This document shows, one piece after another, positions 25,246 to 34,598 of a stretch of 64,000 nt of DNA. The stretch spans positions 637,312 through 701,311 of the forward strand of contig CAJUJH010000001.1 of assembly GCA_910586855.1 (NCBI GenBank), read 5' to 3'. Position 1 is the first letter of the stretch. Every line of letters begins with the position of its first letter. A program made the translations under genes and the position numbers. Origin of the DNA: Candidatus Gastranaerophilales bacterium. GTDB taxonomy: Bacteria; Cyanobacteriota; Vampirovibrionia; Gastranaerophilales; Gastranaerophilaceae. Below the pieces are notes generated by a model. That model made no database searches. It saw nothing but the letters and a program-made list of their open reading frames with translations, and was not told the DNA's origin.

Positions 25246-25455
25246 ATGAGTAAAATCGCTAAAACCCCTATAGATACTGAAATTCACAATAAACTAATAA
25301 ATAAAATAATATGCATTGAAGATAAATTTTTAGAAATTGAATCGGTCGCAAAAACTGTCTGTATCTGGGCAAAAGAGAATGATTATGAGCTTATTCCTAT
25401 TGTAAAAATTTTGGACAATAAAATAAAAGAAATGGCAAAAATTCTTTGCGGATAA
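25246..25455 (+). CDS. Hypothetical 69-aa protein
   Basis: Unrecognised, probably two helices (HNKLINKIICIEDKFLEIE and VKILDNKIKEMAKILCG). GAAGGAA precedes the ATG by a few bases, which supports translation. Divergent from the Xre-type gene, sharing about 70 bases of intergenic DNA; possibly its target. Confidence 0.55.
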   Translation: MSKIAKTPIDTEIHNKLINKIICIEDKFLEIESVAKTVCIWAKENDYELIPIVKILDNKIKEMAKILCG

Positions 25456-25838
25456 AAATGTTAAGTAAACTTTGCAAAAATTAATATTCTTAATAATTTT
25501 CCTGCTGTATAAATAACCTTGCTGCATTTTGATATACAAAGTATATATTTTGCGTTGAAATTTCGGAAGAAATAAAAGTAATATATTGCAGCCAAAAATC
25601 CTATAAAGCTTTGTAATTACTAATTTTTAGCTGTCATAAACAAGGCACACTCTTTCTTTATAGCGGTTTGCCGGTAAAACTTGTTTTTGAATGTTTAATT
25701 TTTACAAAATAGTATGTCGAAAAATTGGTAAAGAGCCTTATGGGGGCTGTAATATCAGCTGTCTTAACGTTACAACCCTTTGTCTTATCTGCATTTTAGC
25801 CGGTTTGCCTTTAAAAAATACAAAATAACATAACTGCT
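25456..25838. other. Intergenic region without a supported gene
   Basis: Between the 69-residue gene and the thrS terminator there are only short open frames. The most notable is a 19-codon hydrophobic frame at 25740-25799, with only a weak ribosome site. No RNA family was recognised. Confidence 0.5.
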
Positions 25839-25888
25839 ATACTAAAAACCTTACCCTATCTGTGTTTGATGGGTAAGGCTTTTAGTAT
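25839..25888. terminator. Terminator of thrS
   Basis: CCTTACCC/GGGTAAGG stem (25849-25856, 25871-25878) extended by ATACTAAAAA/CTTTTAGTAT. Minus-strand reading gives a T5 run after the stem, 16 bases past the thrS stop. Confidence 0.85.
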
Positions 25889-25903
25889 GTTATAAAATTT
25901 CAC

Positions 25904-27685
25904 CTATTCCACAATGGATTTTCCCTTGGAAGCTATCTCGTCTTCAAGCTTTTGGACAAATTCATCAAAGTTAAACGTGCCGATAGGTCCTCGGCCTCTG
26001 GCTCTTACGGCTACTGTATTGTCTGCAATTTCCTTGTCACCTACAACAAGCACGTATGGGATTTTCTTATTTTGCAAACAATCTCTGATTTTGTGGTTCA
26101 TAGATTCAGACCTGTCATCTAATTCCACCCTGATGCCTTTGTCCTTCATCTTTTTAAATAGTGCTTCGCACGCTTCAAGATGTCTGTCTGCGATGGGCAC
26201 GATTGCAGCTTGTTTTGGGTTCAGCCAGGTTGGGAAAGCGCCTGCATAGTGCTCGGTTAAGATGCCATGAAATCTTTCCATTGACCCGAATACAACTCTG
26301 TGAAGCATTATCGGGGTCTTTAATTCGCCATCTTTATCTTGATATTTTAAATCAAATCTGATAGGTAAGTTGAAATCAAGCTGAATTGTAGCACACTGCC
26401 AGGTTCTGCCGATTGCATCTTTAAATTTAAAGTCAATTTTTGGACCGTAAAATGCGCCGTCACCTTCATTTATGTCATATTTCATTCCGCGCTTATCAAG
26501 TGCTTCTTTAAGCCCTGCTTCTGCCATATTCCAGTGCTCTAAATCACCTACATAGCTTTCAGGACGGGTAGAAAGCTCTACTTCAAAGCTCATATTAAAG
26601 ATACTCATTGCATCTTGGACAAAATCAATAATCTCATTTATTTCATTTACAATCTGTTCAGGGGTGCAGAAAATATGCGCATCATCCTGTGTAAACCCTT
26701 GTACACGGGTCAAACCGCCGAGTGCACCTGATTTTTCTTTTCTATAAACCGTGCCAAGTTCTGCCATTCTAATTGGTAAATCACGGTATGAGCGCCTTTG
26801 AGAGGCATAAATCAAGATGTGGAAAGGGCAATTCATCGGTTTTATGATGAATTGGTCATCATCTTCATTTTCTTTTTGAACAAAAAACATATTTTCTCTG
26901 TAGTGGTCAATATGCCCGGAAACCTCCCACAACTTGCTTTTTGCAATTTGAGGAGTATTTACAATAACATACCCTCTTTTTCTATGTTCTTCTCTCCAGT
27001 AATTTTCAATATTTTCGCGCACTACAGCTAAATTTGGGTGCCATAATACAAGCCCTGCGCCAATTTCATCATGTACGGAAAATAAATCTAATTCTTTGCC
27101 AAGCTTTCTATGGTCGCGCCTTTTAGCCTCTTCCAGCATATCGAGATAGGCTTTAAGCTCGTCTTTAGAAGGGAACGCTGTTGCATAAATTCTTTGCAGC
27201 ATTTTATTTTTTTCAGACCCTCTCCAATAGGCGCCTGCTACTGATAGAAGCTTAAAAGCCTTGATTTTTCTGGTATTTTCAAGGTGCGGACCGGAGCAAA
27301 GGTCATTAAATAAAACATTTCCATCTTTGTCTTTAGTTAAATAAAGAGTAGGATTGTCATTTTTGTGCTCTTCCAAAAGTTCAGCCTTATAAATTTCACC
27401 TTGTTTTTTAAACTCATCTATTTGAGCCTGAACATCAGGAATGACGTATCTTTCAAACCTTAAATCCATCTCAACGAGGCGTTTCATCTCTTTTTCAATT
27501 GCAGCAAAATCCTCTTCTTTTAAGGTAGCGCCTTCTATATCAAAATCGTAATAAAAACCGTTATCAATGGCTGGACCTATTGCAAGCTTTGCATTTGGGT
27601 ATAAATTTTGAACAGCCTGCGCCATAATGTGCGAGCATGAGTGTCTCAAAGTGTGCAATTCAGCTAAATTATCCTTATTTTCCAT
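25904..27685 (-). CDS. thrS: Threonine--tRNA ligase lacking the TGS domain
   Basis: A 593-residue class II synthetase. It starts directly at the editing domain (LHTLRHSCSHIMAQAVQ, with the HxxxH zinc/editing motif; AIGPAIDNGFYYDF), then the catalytic core (motif 2 MAELGTVYRKEKSGALGGLTRVQGFTQDDAHIF, motif 3 GSMERFHGIL) and the anticodon-binding domain (AIVPIADRHL). The N-terminal TGS domain of the ~640-residue E. coli form is absent, as in cyanobacterial ThrRS. No plausible start lies farther upstream. Confidence 0.97.
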   Translation of the reverse strand: MENKDNLAELHTLRHSCSHIMAQAVQNLYPNAKLAIGPAIDNGFYYDFDIEGATLKEEDFAAIEKEMKRLVEMDLRFERYVIPDVQAQIDEFKKQGEIYKAELLEEHKNDNPTLYLTKDKDGNVLFNDLCSGPHLENTRKIKAFKLLSVAGAYWRGSEKNKMLQRIYATAFPSKDELKAYLDMLEEAKRRDHRKLGKELDLFSVHDEIGAGLVLWHPNLAVVRENIENYWREEHRKRGYVIVNTPQIAKSKLWEVSGHIDHYRENMFFVQKENEDDDQFIIKPMNCPFHILIYASQRRSYRDLPIRMAELGTVYRKEKSGALGGLTRVQGFTQDDAHIFCTPEQIVNEINEIIDFVQDAMSIFNMSFEVELSTRPESYVGDLEHWNMAEAGLKEALDKRGMKYDINEGDGAFYGPKIDFKFKDAIGRTWQCATIQLDFNLPIRFDLKYQDKDGELKTPIMLHRVVFGSMERFHGILTEHYAGAFPTWLNPKQAAIVPIADRHLEACEALFKKMKDKGIRVELDDRSESMNHKIRDCLQNKKIPYVLVVGDKEIADNTVAVRARGRGPIGTFNFDEFVQKLEDEIASKGKSIVE

Positions 27686-27773
27686 AACAAATCTTCCTCT
27701 TTATTTGTTTAAAATTCTGTTAAAATTTTATCACAAAAAAAGAAGGGAATAAAATAAGAACTGATTTTTTATA

Positions 27774-28424
27774 CTAATTTTTAGGCAAAATGTATTCTAA
27801 AACAACATTTAAAACGCCTCTGCTGTCTTTTTCTTTTGAAATAAGGCGGTACTCAGCCCCTTTCGGGAAAACAACTTCCCCGCCATGCTCCATATTTCTT
27901 GAGATTTTTACACCTTTGGGGACATGAATTTCAAACATCATATTTTTATCAAGCCCGCCAGACCAATGCTCTGCAAGTTCTTTTTTAAAAGCCCCATAGC
28001 TGTAAGCTTTATCGGGAACTACTATATCTCCTGTGTTTGCAGCCTCAATAATGTGGAAATCTTCATTAAAACGCTTTATAACAGGATGTTCGCTACGCCC
28101 TCTGTAAAATACAAAATCATCTTCAAGCAGCGGAAGTTTTTGAAAGCTTTCATCAAGTTTTTCAGCTACATTTAATGCCCATTTATCTTCTTCGTCAAGA
28201 GGCTGTCCTTTTTCAAGCCTGTTTAATGCATATCTTATGTTGCTGTTATATCCGTTAATTTTATGGTGTTTCGGCACCTGGGTTGTGCTATCGGTAAACG
28301 GATAAAGGGCTTTTTTAACACTTTGGCTGAAATTTACCGTATCTTTTTCTAAAACCCCAGTATTAAATTTTGGTGCAGCATCCGCTATATTTTGTGTGCA
28401 GGCTTTCTTTGAAAATGCCTGCAA
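27774..28424 (-). CDS. Putative ADP-ribosyltransferase-fold protein, 216 aa
   Basis: The C-terminal half follows the R-S-E layout of ADP-ribosyltransferases: FVFYRGR (R108), a middle strand IVVPDKAYSYGAFKK in place of the STS motif, then FEIHVPKGVKISRN and GGEVVFPKGAEYRLI, very like the EVL-P-G-T-x-F strand with the catalytic Glu (E183). The residue two before E183 is Gly, so an arginine-specific E-x-E is not present. The N-terminus is polar with KFNTG (20-23) and VNFSQ (30-34), weak forms of the F-x-G tag. No signal peptide. Could be an effector or a DNA/protein modifier; activity is inferred. Confidence 0.6.
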   Translation of the reverse strand: MQAFSKKACTQNIADAAPKFNTGVLEKDTVNFSQSVKKALYPFTDSTTQVPKHHKINGYNSNIRYALNRLEKGQPLDEEDKWALNVAEKLDESFQKLPLLEDDFVFYRGRSEHPVIKRFNEDFHIIEAANTGDIVVPDKAYSYGAFKKELAEHWSGGLDKNMMFEIHVPKGVKISRNMEHGGEVVFPKGAEYRLISKEKDSRGVLNVVLEYILPKN

Positions 28425-28552
28425 GCTTGTATTTATCCCTTGTGTTAATTTTGTTAAGTTTATTCCAATTATTAAATCTCAAAAACTAACCCATACTATT
28501 ATAAAAATAAATTTTTTTTAAAATTGCCTTCCCCCGGTTGTCAAAAATACAT

Positions 28553-28600
28553 AAAAAAAATGCCGCCTTCCTTTTAAAATTGGGAGGTGGCGGAATTTTT
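28553..28600. terminator. Strong bidirectional terminator
   Basis: CCGCC...GGCGG stem extended by TTCC/GGGAGG, with A8 on the left (T8 for minus transcripts) and T6 on the right. It lies just after the 56-residue minus-strand gene. Confidence 0.85.
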
Positions 28601-28631
28601 TCTACTCCATAATCCATCTTTGATTAATTTT

Positions 28632-28802
28632 TTATTTACACCTAAAGTTCATAACAGCTTTGTTATTCAATGCAATCAGCTCCATTGAATTCCAAAATTC
28701 ATTAGGTGATAATGTCGACTTGGCATCAAGATTTACTGTTACTTTTGAAGCATACATCTGTGCCAGCTTTTTATCAATGCTATCAGTTGGTCGAACTGCC
28801 AT
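28632..28802 (-). CDS. Hypothetical 56-aa protein
   Basis: A minus-strand frame beginning MAVRPTDSIDKKLAQMYASK and ending NKAVMNFRCK. It has balanced composition, a helix-like N-terminus and LSPNEFWNSMELIALNN, and is followed within 32 bases by a strong terminator. This favours it over the 62-codon plus-strand frame across the same DNA. No clear ribosome site and no family recognised. Confidence 0.55.
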   Translation of the reverse strand: MAVRPTDSIDKKLAQMYASKVTVNLDAKSTLSPNEFWNSMELIALNNKAVMNFRCK

Positions 28803-28977
28803 TATTTACTGTCTTTCAATAAACTCGTCTTACATATATATAAAGTAAATAAATGTTATCTAATTTCAGAAAAAAACTCTTTTGTTACATTAGTTTACAA
28901 AACTCTAAACCTTTGCTATATAGTGCTTTTAATGCTACAATTGTTTTAAAATAAAATATTATTGGAGAGGAAAATTT

Positions 28978-29928
28978 ATGAAAAAGTACAGAATCGGTGT
29001 TGATATAGGCGGTACAAATATTAAAATCGCCCTTGTTGATATGGATGGAAAAATAGTTTATTCAAACACTACGCCAACCCGTGCAGATATGGGCTATGAA
29101 CACACTTTGGGCAATATTAAGCTTGCAATTTCTGATTTAATGAAGGAATCAAACCAAAATAAAAATACAATTGAAGCAATAGGCTTTGGTTTCCCGGGGC
29201 AAATCGATTATCAGGCAGGTGTTGTAAGGTTGCTGCCAAACATGCCGGGCTGGGTTGATATTCCTGTAGCAGATATTATGCAAAAGGAATTTGGTATTGT
29301 AACAAAGCTTGATAATGACGTTCGTGTAGCTACTTTGGGTGAATTAAAATACGGTGCCGGGAAAGGCTGCCAAAACCTTGTATGTATAACGGTTGGAACA
29401 GGTATTGGTTCAGGACTTGTTATAAATGGTAAGCTTGCACGCGGAGCTAAAAATGCTGCAGGCGAAATCGGGCATATTAAAATGTCTATGGGAGATGGTC
29501 CTCTTTGCGGCTGCGGTGATTTTGCATGCTTTGAAGCTTATGCTTCAGGTCCTGCTATTGTGCAGATGGCAAAAGAATATATTATGGGCGGCAAATCTTC
29601 TAAATTTAAAGAGCTTGCAACAGAAGAATTAAGCCCCTATATTGTAGCTCAGGCAGCACTCCAGGGTGATGTTGTTGCAAGACAAATCTATAGAAAAATA
29701 GGCGAAACAATCGGTTTAGGCTTAACCTCCGTTATTAATCTTTTAAATCCTGAAAAAGTAATTATAGGCGGCGGTGTAGCAGATGCAGGCGACATTCTTT
29801 TTAATCCTATAAGAGAAGTGGTTCAAAAAAGAGCCATGCCAATTCAGGCATCTTCTGTTGAAATTGTACATGCAGAGCTTGGCAACACAGCCGGCGTAAT
29901 AGGTGCCAGCCTTTTGATAGAAAGCTAA
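28978..29928 (+). CDS. ROK family glucokinase
   Basis: A 316-residue sugar kinase. The phosphate loop VDIGGTNIKIALVD, the catalytic Asp in KLDNDVRVA, the ROK signature GEIGHIK, and the zinc motif CGCGDFACFE are all present. Probably phosphorylates glucose at position 6; other hexoses are possible. TTGGAGAGG lies before the ATG, and a terminator follows. Confidence 0.93.
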   Translation: MKKYRIGVDIGGTNIKIALVDMDGKIVYSNTTPTRADMGYEHTLGNIKLAISDLMKESNQNKNTIEAIGFGFPGQIDYQAGVVRLLPNMPGWVDIPVADIMQKEFGIVTKLDNDVRVATLGELKYGAGKGCQNLVCITVGTGIGSGLVINGKLARGAKNAAGEIGHIKMSMGDGPLCGCGDFACFEAYASGPAIVQMAKEYIMGGKSSKFKELATEELSPYIVAQAALQGDVVARQIYRKIGETIGLGLTSVINLLNPEKVIIGGGVADAGDILFNPIREVVQKRAMPIQASSVEIVHAELGNTAGVIGASLLIES

Positions 29929-29960
29929 ATCCGTACAAAACCAACAAATATAATATATTA

Positions 29961-29992
29961 AATGCCGGATTTTAAATTAATCCGGCATTTTT
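29961..29992 (+). terminator. Terminator of the ROK kinase gene
   Basis: AATGCCGGATT/AATCCGGCATT perfect stem with a short loop and T5. Confidence 0.9.
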
Positions 29993-30089
29993 AAACTAAA
30001 CGTACTTAAAATTTACTACTTTTTTCTTTCTAAAATGTAATTTTAAGCTACAATTATTATATGGAAAAAAGTATGGAACTATTAAATTA

Positions 30090-31097
30090 ATGCCTGTATA
30101 TTTATTTTGGGGTGATGAAGATTTCACACTTGAAAATGAAATAAAAACAATAAAAGATGAGGTGCTGGATACTTCAAGCGGTATTGAAATTTCACCTTTA
30201 AATTACAGGTGTCTTGATAACCCTGATTTTAAAGCCTTAATTGATGCACTTCGAAGCCAGCCTATGATGTTTGGCGATGTTGTCTATAAAATAAGGGCTG
30301 ATAAATATTTTCTTGAAACCACAAAAAAAGTAAAACTTGATGATAAGCAGACAGAAGAAGTTATAAAAGCGCTTGAAATGGTATCAGATAGGGTACATAT
30401 AATTTTAACCTGCCCTATTGAGCGAAATGACAGAAAAAAACCTGACTCAAGGAAAAAACTTTATAAAGCTGTTCAAAAATTCGGCTCAATCAAAGAATTT
30501 CCAAGTTTTAAGGCATATGAAGAATATAAAATTCTCCCGATTTTAAAAACAATGGTGCAAAAAGCAAAATTAAAAGCTGATAATAATATTTTAACTATGC
30601 TGATAAGACAGGTGGGTCCTGCGCTTCGCGATTTAAATACTTCCCTTGATAAAATTAAACTTATGATTCACCCTGATAATGTTATAACTGCTGAAGTTGT
30701 TGAAAAACTTGGGGGAGAAAGTCAAAACATATTTTTAATCAATGATTTAATTATAGAAAAAAAGTTTGATAAAGCACTTTTTGAAATTTCAAATATGTTA
30801 AATAAATCCCACTATCTTGAAATTTTAGCCTTTCTTCAAAGCTCGTTTTCAAAACTTTTAACAACAAAAGTTTATGCTTCTTCTATGTCAAGCTTTGATA
30901 TAGCAAGAAAAACGGGGCAAAATGAATTTGTTGTAAAAAAGAGCCTTGAAAAATTATCCAAGATAAGCTTAAAGGAACTTATCGATATTAAGCAAAACCT
31001 GACTCAAGCAGAGTTTGAAATAAAAAGCGGGATAAAAGAACCGCTCCTTGCCTTTGAGGGTGCCTTTTTTCAAAAAAGCGAAAGAGGGGCGGTATGA
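30090..31097 (+). CDS. holA: DNA polymerase III delta subunit
   Basis: A 335-residue clamp-loader subunit. PVYLFWGDEDFTLENEI is the usual HolA start, and the AAA+-like domains lack Walker motifs as expected. The C-terminal collar domain follows (KSLEKLSKISLKELI). It opens the beta clamp for replication. The stop overlaps the next gene's start by 4 bases, so delta and delta-prime are co-translated. Confidence 0.9.
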   Translation: MPVYLFWGDEDFTLENEIKTIKDEVLDTSSGIEISPLNYRCLDNPDFKALIDALRSQPMMFGDVVYKIRADKYFLETTKKVKLDDKQTEEVIKALEMVSDRVHIILTCPIERNDRKKPDSRKKLYKAVQKFGSIKEFPSFKAYEEYKILPILKTMVQKAKLKADNNILTMLIRQVGPALRDLNTSLDKIKLMIHPDNVITAEVVEKLGGESQNIFLINDLIIEKKFDKALFEISNMLNKSHYLEILAFLQSSFSKLLTTKVYASSMSSFDIARKTGQNEFVVKKSLEKLSKISLKELIDIKQNLTQAEFEIKSGIKEPLLAFEGAFFQKSERGAV

Positions 31098-32047
31098 TAG
31101 CAGAAATTTTAAAAAAGAAATTTCCTTTCGTTTCAAATTATTTTGAAACGATGATTAAAGATAATATTGATAAATTCCCGCAATCCATTGTTTTTGAAGG
31201 GCTTGATACAATTTCTCAGTATATGTTTTCGATGGAACTTGCAAGGATTTTAAACTGCATTGAAGATAGCACAAATCCTGATTGCAATTGTATAAATTGC
31301 AGCTGGATAAGGGAAGTTAAACACCCGAGCGTAAATATAGTTTCTCCGATAAATTTTAAAGATGATGCTTCAAAGACTGTTATATCAATTAATCAGGCAA
31401 AAAAAGTGACAGCTTCGCTTTCTGAAACTTGCGATTACCATAGGGTTTTTATTTTCTGTGATGCTAAAATTAAACAAAAAAGTGCAGCTGAAAAGCTTTC
31501 AGATGAGGAATATAAAGATTTGGGGTTTGAATTTCCTGAAGCAGATTGGGTGCCAATGCCTTTAAATATGAAAATGTTTAAGGCGGAAGCTTCAAATTCT
31601 CTTTTAAAATCAATTGAGGAGCCTCCAAAAAGGACAACGTTTATATTTTTAGTCCAAAACAGAGAAGATTTAATTTCTACAATTGTTTCCCGCTCAAATG
31701 TTTTTAAACTGTCATCTTCAAAAAATAATTCAAATTTAAATTTGGGTGACAATCTAAAAGCTGTGCTTCAAAACTACCCGAATCTTGATATAAAAGAGGC
31801 GCTTCAATGCGTTGTAGATATTGAAAACATCTTAAAAACGGATGAAATTGATATTTTTGATTTTTTAAACGAGTTTCAAGGTTATATTTTAAACATGTTA
31901 AAAAATAATATAAATAACGATGCTGTATTAAAAATGCTTGAATCGCATATAAAGCTTATCCAAAAAGCAAAAAGAAGATTAAAAGCTTCAATGAGTGCAA
32001 AAGTTGTTTTAGAAAGCCTGTTTTTAGACATTGCATGCGGAGTTTAA
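31094..32047 (+). CDS. holB: DNA polymerase III delta-prime-like subunit
   Basis: A 317-residue AAA+ relative. It has the four-cysteine zinc finger (C-x8-C-x-C-x2-C in LNCIEDSTNPDCNCINC) seen in HolB/DnaX, and the sensor and arginine-finger region NSLLKSIEEPPKRTTFIFLVQN...TIVSRSNVF. A canonical Walker A is missing, as in delta-prime. Directly coupled to holA. Confidence 0.9.
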   Translation: MIAEILKKKFPFVSNYFETMIKDNIDKFPQSIVFEGLDTISQYMFSMELARILNCIEDSTNPDCNCINCSWIREVKHPSVNIVSPINFKDDASKTVISINQAKKVTASLSETCDYHRVFIFCDAKIKQKSAAEKLSDEEYKDLGFEFPEADWVPMPLNMKMFKAEASNSLLKSIEEPPKRTTFIFLVQNREDLISTIVSRSNVFKLSSSKNNSNLNLGDNLKAVLQNYPNLDIKEALQCVVDIENILKTDEIDIFDFLNEFQGYILNMLKNNINNDAVLKMLESHIKLIQKAKRRLKASMSAKVVLESLFLDIACGV

Positions 32048-32051
32048 TTTT

Positions 32052-33080
32052 ATGAATTATGATAAAAAAAACATAATTGCCCTGTCTATTCCAACAGGCG
32101 TCGGCGCTGAAATTGGCGGATATGCAGGAGATGCAGGATATGTAGCAAGGGAATTTGCAAAATATTTTAAGCTTATAGTAAATCCTAACGTTGTAAATGC
32201 AGGTATTTTAAGCGCCATAAATGATAATATGTATTATGTTGAAGGATATGCATTTGATGAATTTTTCAATGGAAAAATATGTTTAACCCCGCATATTCCG
32301 CTAAAGTTTAATAAAATCGGTGTCATATTTGATAAATCAATCCCTGAAGATATTTTAAATATTCATATTAATACAATTAATGCTGCAAAAATTGTTAAAG
32401 GGTATGATATTCCATATTTCGAGCTAACGGATGAACCTGTCGGAGTTTCCCTCAATATTGATTTAACAGGGGTTTCAACAGGGCAGGTTCAAAATGAAAA
32501 GACACTTTTTAGAGCAGCGCAAAAACTTATAAATAAAGGGTGTAATGCACTTGCTGTTGTTTGTTATTTTAATGATGAATGCGAAGATGAAAATTATAAT
32601 AATGGCACAGGGGTTGACCCTATTGGCGGAATTGAGGCTGTAATTTCTCATTATTTAACAAAAGAATTTATGCTACCGTCTGCTCATTCTCCGGCATTTT
32701 CAGGCTTAGATATTTCATATAAAAAAATGAATGAAAAGGTGGCTTCAGAATTTATCTCATCTACTTATCTGCCTTGTATTTTAGACGGGCTTTCCATTGC
32801 GCCGCAACTGTGTAAGGGTGGGATAGAATTAGATAATAAGTGCATTAAAAATACAGATGTTAAATCTCTTATTGTGCCAAACGGCGCCCTTGGTTCAAAG
32901 GCTGTAATTTCGGCCTTAAAAAACGGTATAGAAGTTTGTGCTGTAAAAAATAAGACCGTACTTTCAATTGATTGCAACAAGCTTAAAGAAAATGGTATAA
33001 TTAAGAGGTTAGAATATATTAAAGAATTTTCAAGCTATCAGAACTGTTTAGATTATATAAGGGATAAATATGAAAGATAA
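32052..33080 (+). CDS. DUF3326 domain protein
   Basis: A 342-residue protein with the DUF3326 start ALSIPTGVGAEIGGYAGDAGYVAREFAK and the later NGTGVDPIGGIEA and PCILDGLSIAPQL stretches. The family is known mainly from cyanobacteria, plants and some proteobacteria; its function is unknown. ATG at 32052 is preferred to a TTG inside holB because it gives the conserved start. Placed in line with holA-holB. Confidence 0.87.
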   Translation: MNYDKKNIIALSIPTGVGAEIGGYAGDAGYVAREFAKYFKLIVNPNVVNAGILSAINDNMYYVEGYAFDEFFNGKICLTPHIPLKFNKIGVIFDKSIPEDILNIHINTINAAKIVKGYDIPYFELTDEPVGVSLNIDLTGVSTGQVQNEKTLFRAAQKLINKGCNALAVVCYFNDECEDENYNNGTGVDPIGGIEAVISHYLTKEFMLPSAHSPAFSGLDISYKKMNEKVASEFISSTYLPCILDGLSIAPQLCKGGIELDNKCIKNTDVKSLIVPNGALGSKAVISALKNGIEVCAVKNKTVLSIDCNKLKENGIIKRLEYIKEFSSYQNCLDYIRDKYER

Positions 33081-34206
33081 AAGGATTTCAAAACAAAAGG
33101 GCGGCTGGACACTTATGGAACTTTGTGTTGCGCTGATTGCTCTTGCAATTCTTGTAGGGATTTCAATTCAGGCAATTAAACCAAGAAAAGTTATGACAGC
33201 TCCTTTTGCATATGCAGGGTTTTATAACCTTAAACAAGCAACAACTGTTATTTTAAACAGATGTTATGAACAAGGAAGCAGCGGATTACCGGGGTGTCAG
33301 GCAAATACTTATGAACTGCCTGCAACTGATGAATTTGCAATCGATGCTATAAAAAGCAGCCTCACTGCAGCCGGTAAAAATCCCGATACTGCAACTTTGC
33401 AAAGTGTTCCTGAAATCTATTGTTTTGAAATTGCAAATTTATTTACACTTATCAGCGACAGCGCTGTTCAGTGCGGGCAGAATGCAGATAAAGAAACTGT
33501 CCATACTTCACTCCCTGCATCAGGAAGTAAGGGTACTCCTAATTTCCAGGCATCAAATATGGTTGCGTACTACTTTCTTGAAGGTCCATGGCTTGAAATT
33601 AACAAAGGGGCGCCTGAAGAAAGCAATATGACAAATATTGAAACTGCGTATTTTAAGCCTATATTTATTGATACAAACGGGGATAAAGGACCGAATAAAT
33701 TAGGTGAAGACCAATTCCCTTTAAGAATATATAAAAATGGAACAATCACACCGGGCAGCTGCCAGTTATATGATGATGAAAAAGTAGATGGAGAAAATTA
33801 TCCGGCTAATTTATATTGCCCAAGCAGAACAGTATCTGACGGTATGGGTGGTACAACACCTGTTATTGAAACAAAAAGCTGGCTTGAGTCAAATTATCCG
33901 TTCTCATACAATATGTATAGAAGCTATGTTCCTGAGGGTGCAAGCGGCGAAGACAGGGTTACAAAAGTTCTCTTTAGAGGATTGAGCTATAAAGCTGCAG
34001 CATGTAAATCCGGAAGGGATAATGTACTTCCAAGAGAAGACTTTTGCGGAGATAATGGTGTAGATGCTGCAACAAGTGAACAAAAAAATGACATGAATAA
34101 TTTCTTGCATCTTAGTGATTGCGAAAGCGGAAATGAGGATGCATTCTGCATAAACAGAATTGCAAAACCTGCAAATCCGGGATTATTCAGACTTCCTATG
34201 ATGTAA
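33070..34206 (+). CDS. Type IV pilin-like protein (prepilin)
   Basis: A 378-residue protein with a class III signal: KGG-WTLMELCVALIALAILVG. The prepilin peptidase would cut after G12; W13 becomes residue +1 and E17 is the conserved +5 Glu. The following helix leads to a large, cysteine-rich, probably secreted domain. W at +1 instead of F is unusual but tolerated. It overlaps the DUF3326 gene by 11 bases. No other pilus genes are in the window. Confidence 0.85.
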   Translation: MKDKRISKQKGGWTLMELCVALIALAILVGISIQAIKPRKVMTAPFAYAGFYNLKQATTVILNRCYEQGSSGLPGCQANTYELPATDEFAIDAIKSSLTAAGKNPDTATLQSVPEIYCFEIANLFTLISDSAVQCGQNADKETVHTSLPASGSKGTPNFQASNMVAYYFLEGPWLEINKGAPEESNMTNIETAYFKPIFIDTNGDKGPNKLGEDQFPLRIYKNGTITPGSCQLYDDEKVDGENYPANLYCPSRTVSDGMGGTTPVIETKSWLESNYPFSYNMYRSYVPEGASGEDRVTKVLFRGLSYKAAACKSGRDNVLPREDFCGDNGVDAATSEQKNDMNNFLHLSDCESGNEDAFCINRIAKPANPGLFRLPMM

Positions 34207-34230
34207 GAAATAAGGTAATAATTTTTTTTG

Positions 34231-34268
34231 AAAACTCCATGCTTTTTAATCAAAGGCATGGAGTTTTA
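34231..34268 (+). terminator. Terminator of the holA-pilin operon
   Basis: AAAACTCCATGC/GCATGGAGTTTT perfect 12-bp stem with a 13-base loop. Confidence 0.9.
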
Positions 34269-34598
34269 GCATGGAAATCTCAGTACTTGATAAATTATAT
34301 TAAAATACTCAACAAATAACTTAATAAAATTTAACCTGATTTTTTATTGTAAGAATGGTAGTTTTACCATGATTAAAGGATTTCAAGTATTCATTAAGAA
34401 AGTATACGAAATGTTTATGTAAAATTATATAAAAACTTTTAAATACACTAAAAATAGGATTAAAAGCCACCTCTACAATTGTAAAATACTAAAGTTAGAT
34501 AAATTTTTTACCTGAATAATTGCCATAAGTTGACCTTTTAGTATATTATAAAAAGTGTTAGATGAACAATATTTTACGTTCATTGCTTTGGAGGAAAC
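34269..34598. other. AT-rich region upstream of cobO
   Basis: No gene supported. A small hairpin (ATGGTA/TACCAT near 34355-34370) and several possible -10 boxes near 34545 are visible. A cobalamin riboswitch was looked for because cobO follows, but no B12 box or long GC-rich structure was found. Confidence 0.45.

Noticed and set aside
25740..25799. 19-codon hydrophobic open frame (MGAVISAVLTLQPFVLSAF), a possible third toxin-like peptide
   Set aside because: It has only a weak ribosome site, no recognisable promoter and no convergent antisense promoter, unlike the two peptide loci reported.
27686..27773. T-box or attenuator leader upstream of thrS
   Set aside because: The 88 bases between thrS and the next gene are too short and contain no T-box motif or terminator/antiterminator pair.
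28660..28848. 62-codon plus-strand open frame
   Set aside because: The minus-strand 56-residue frame over the same DNA has better composition and a strong terminator right after it.
34369..34422. 17-codon basic amphipathic frame (MIKGFQVFIKKVYEMFM)
   Set aside because: No ribosome site and no supporting promoter or terminator; short frames of this kind are expected by chance in AT-rich DNA.
34269..34598. Cobalamin riboswitch upstream of cobO
   Set aside because: No B12-box-like sequence or GC-rich multi-stem structure is visible; the region is uniformly AT-rich.
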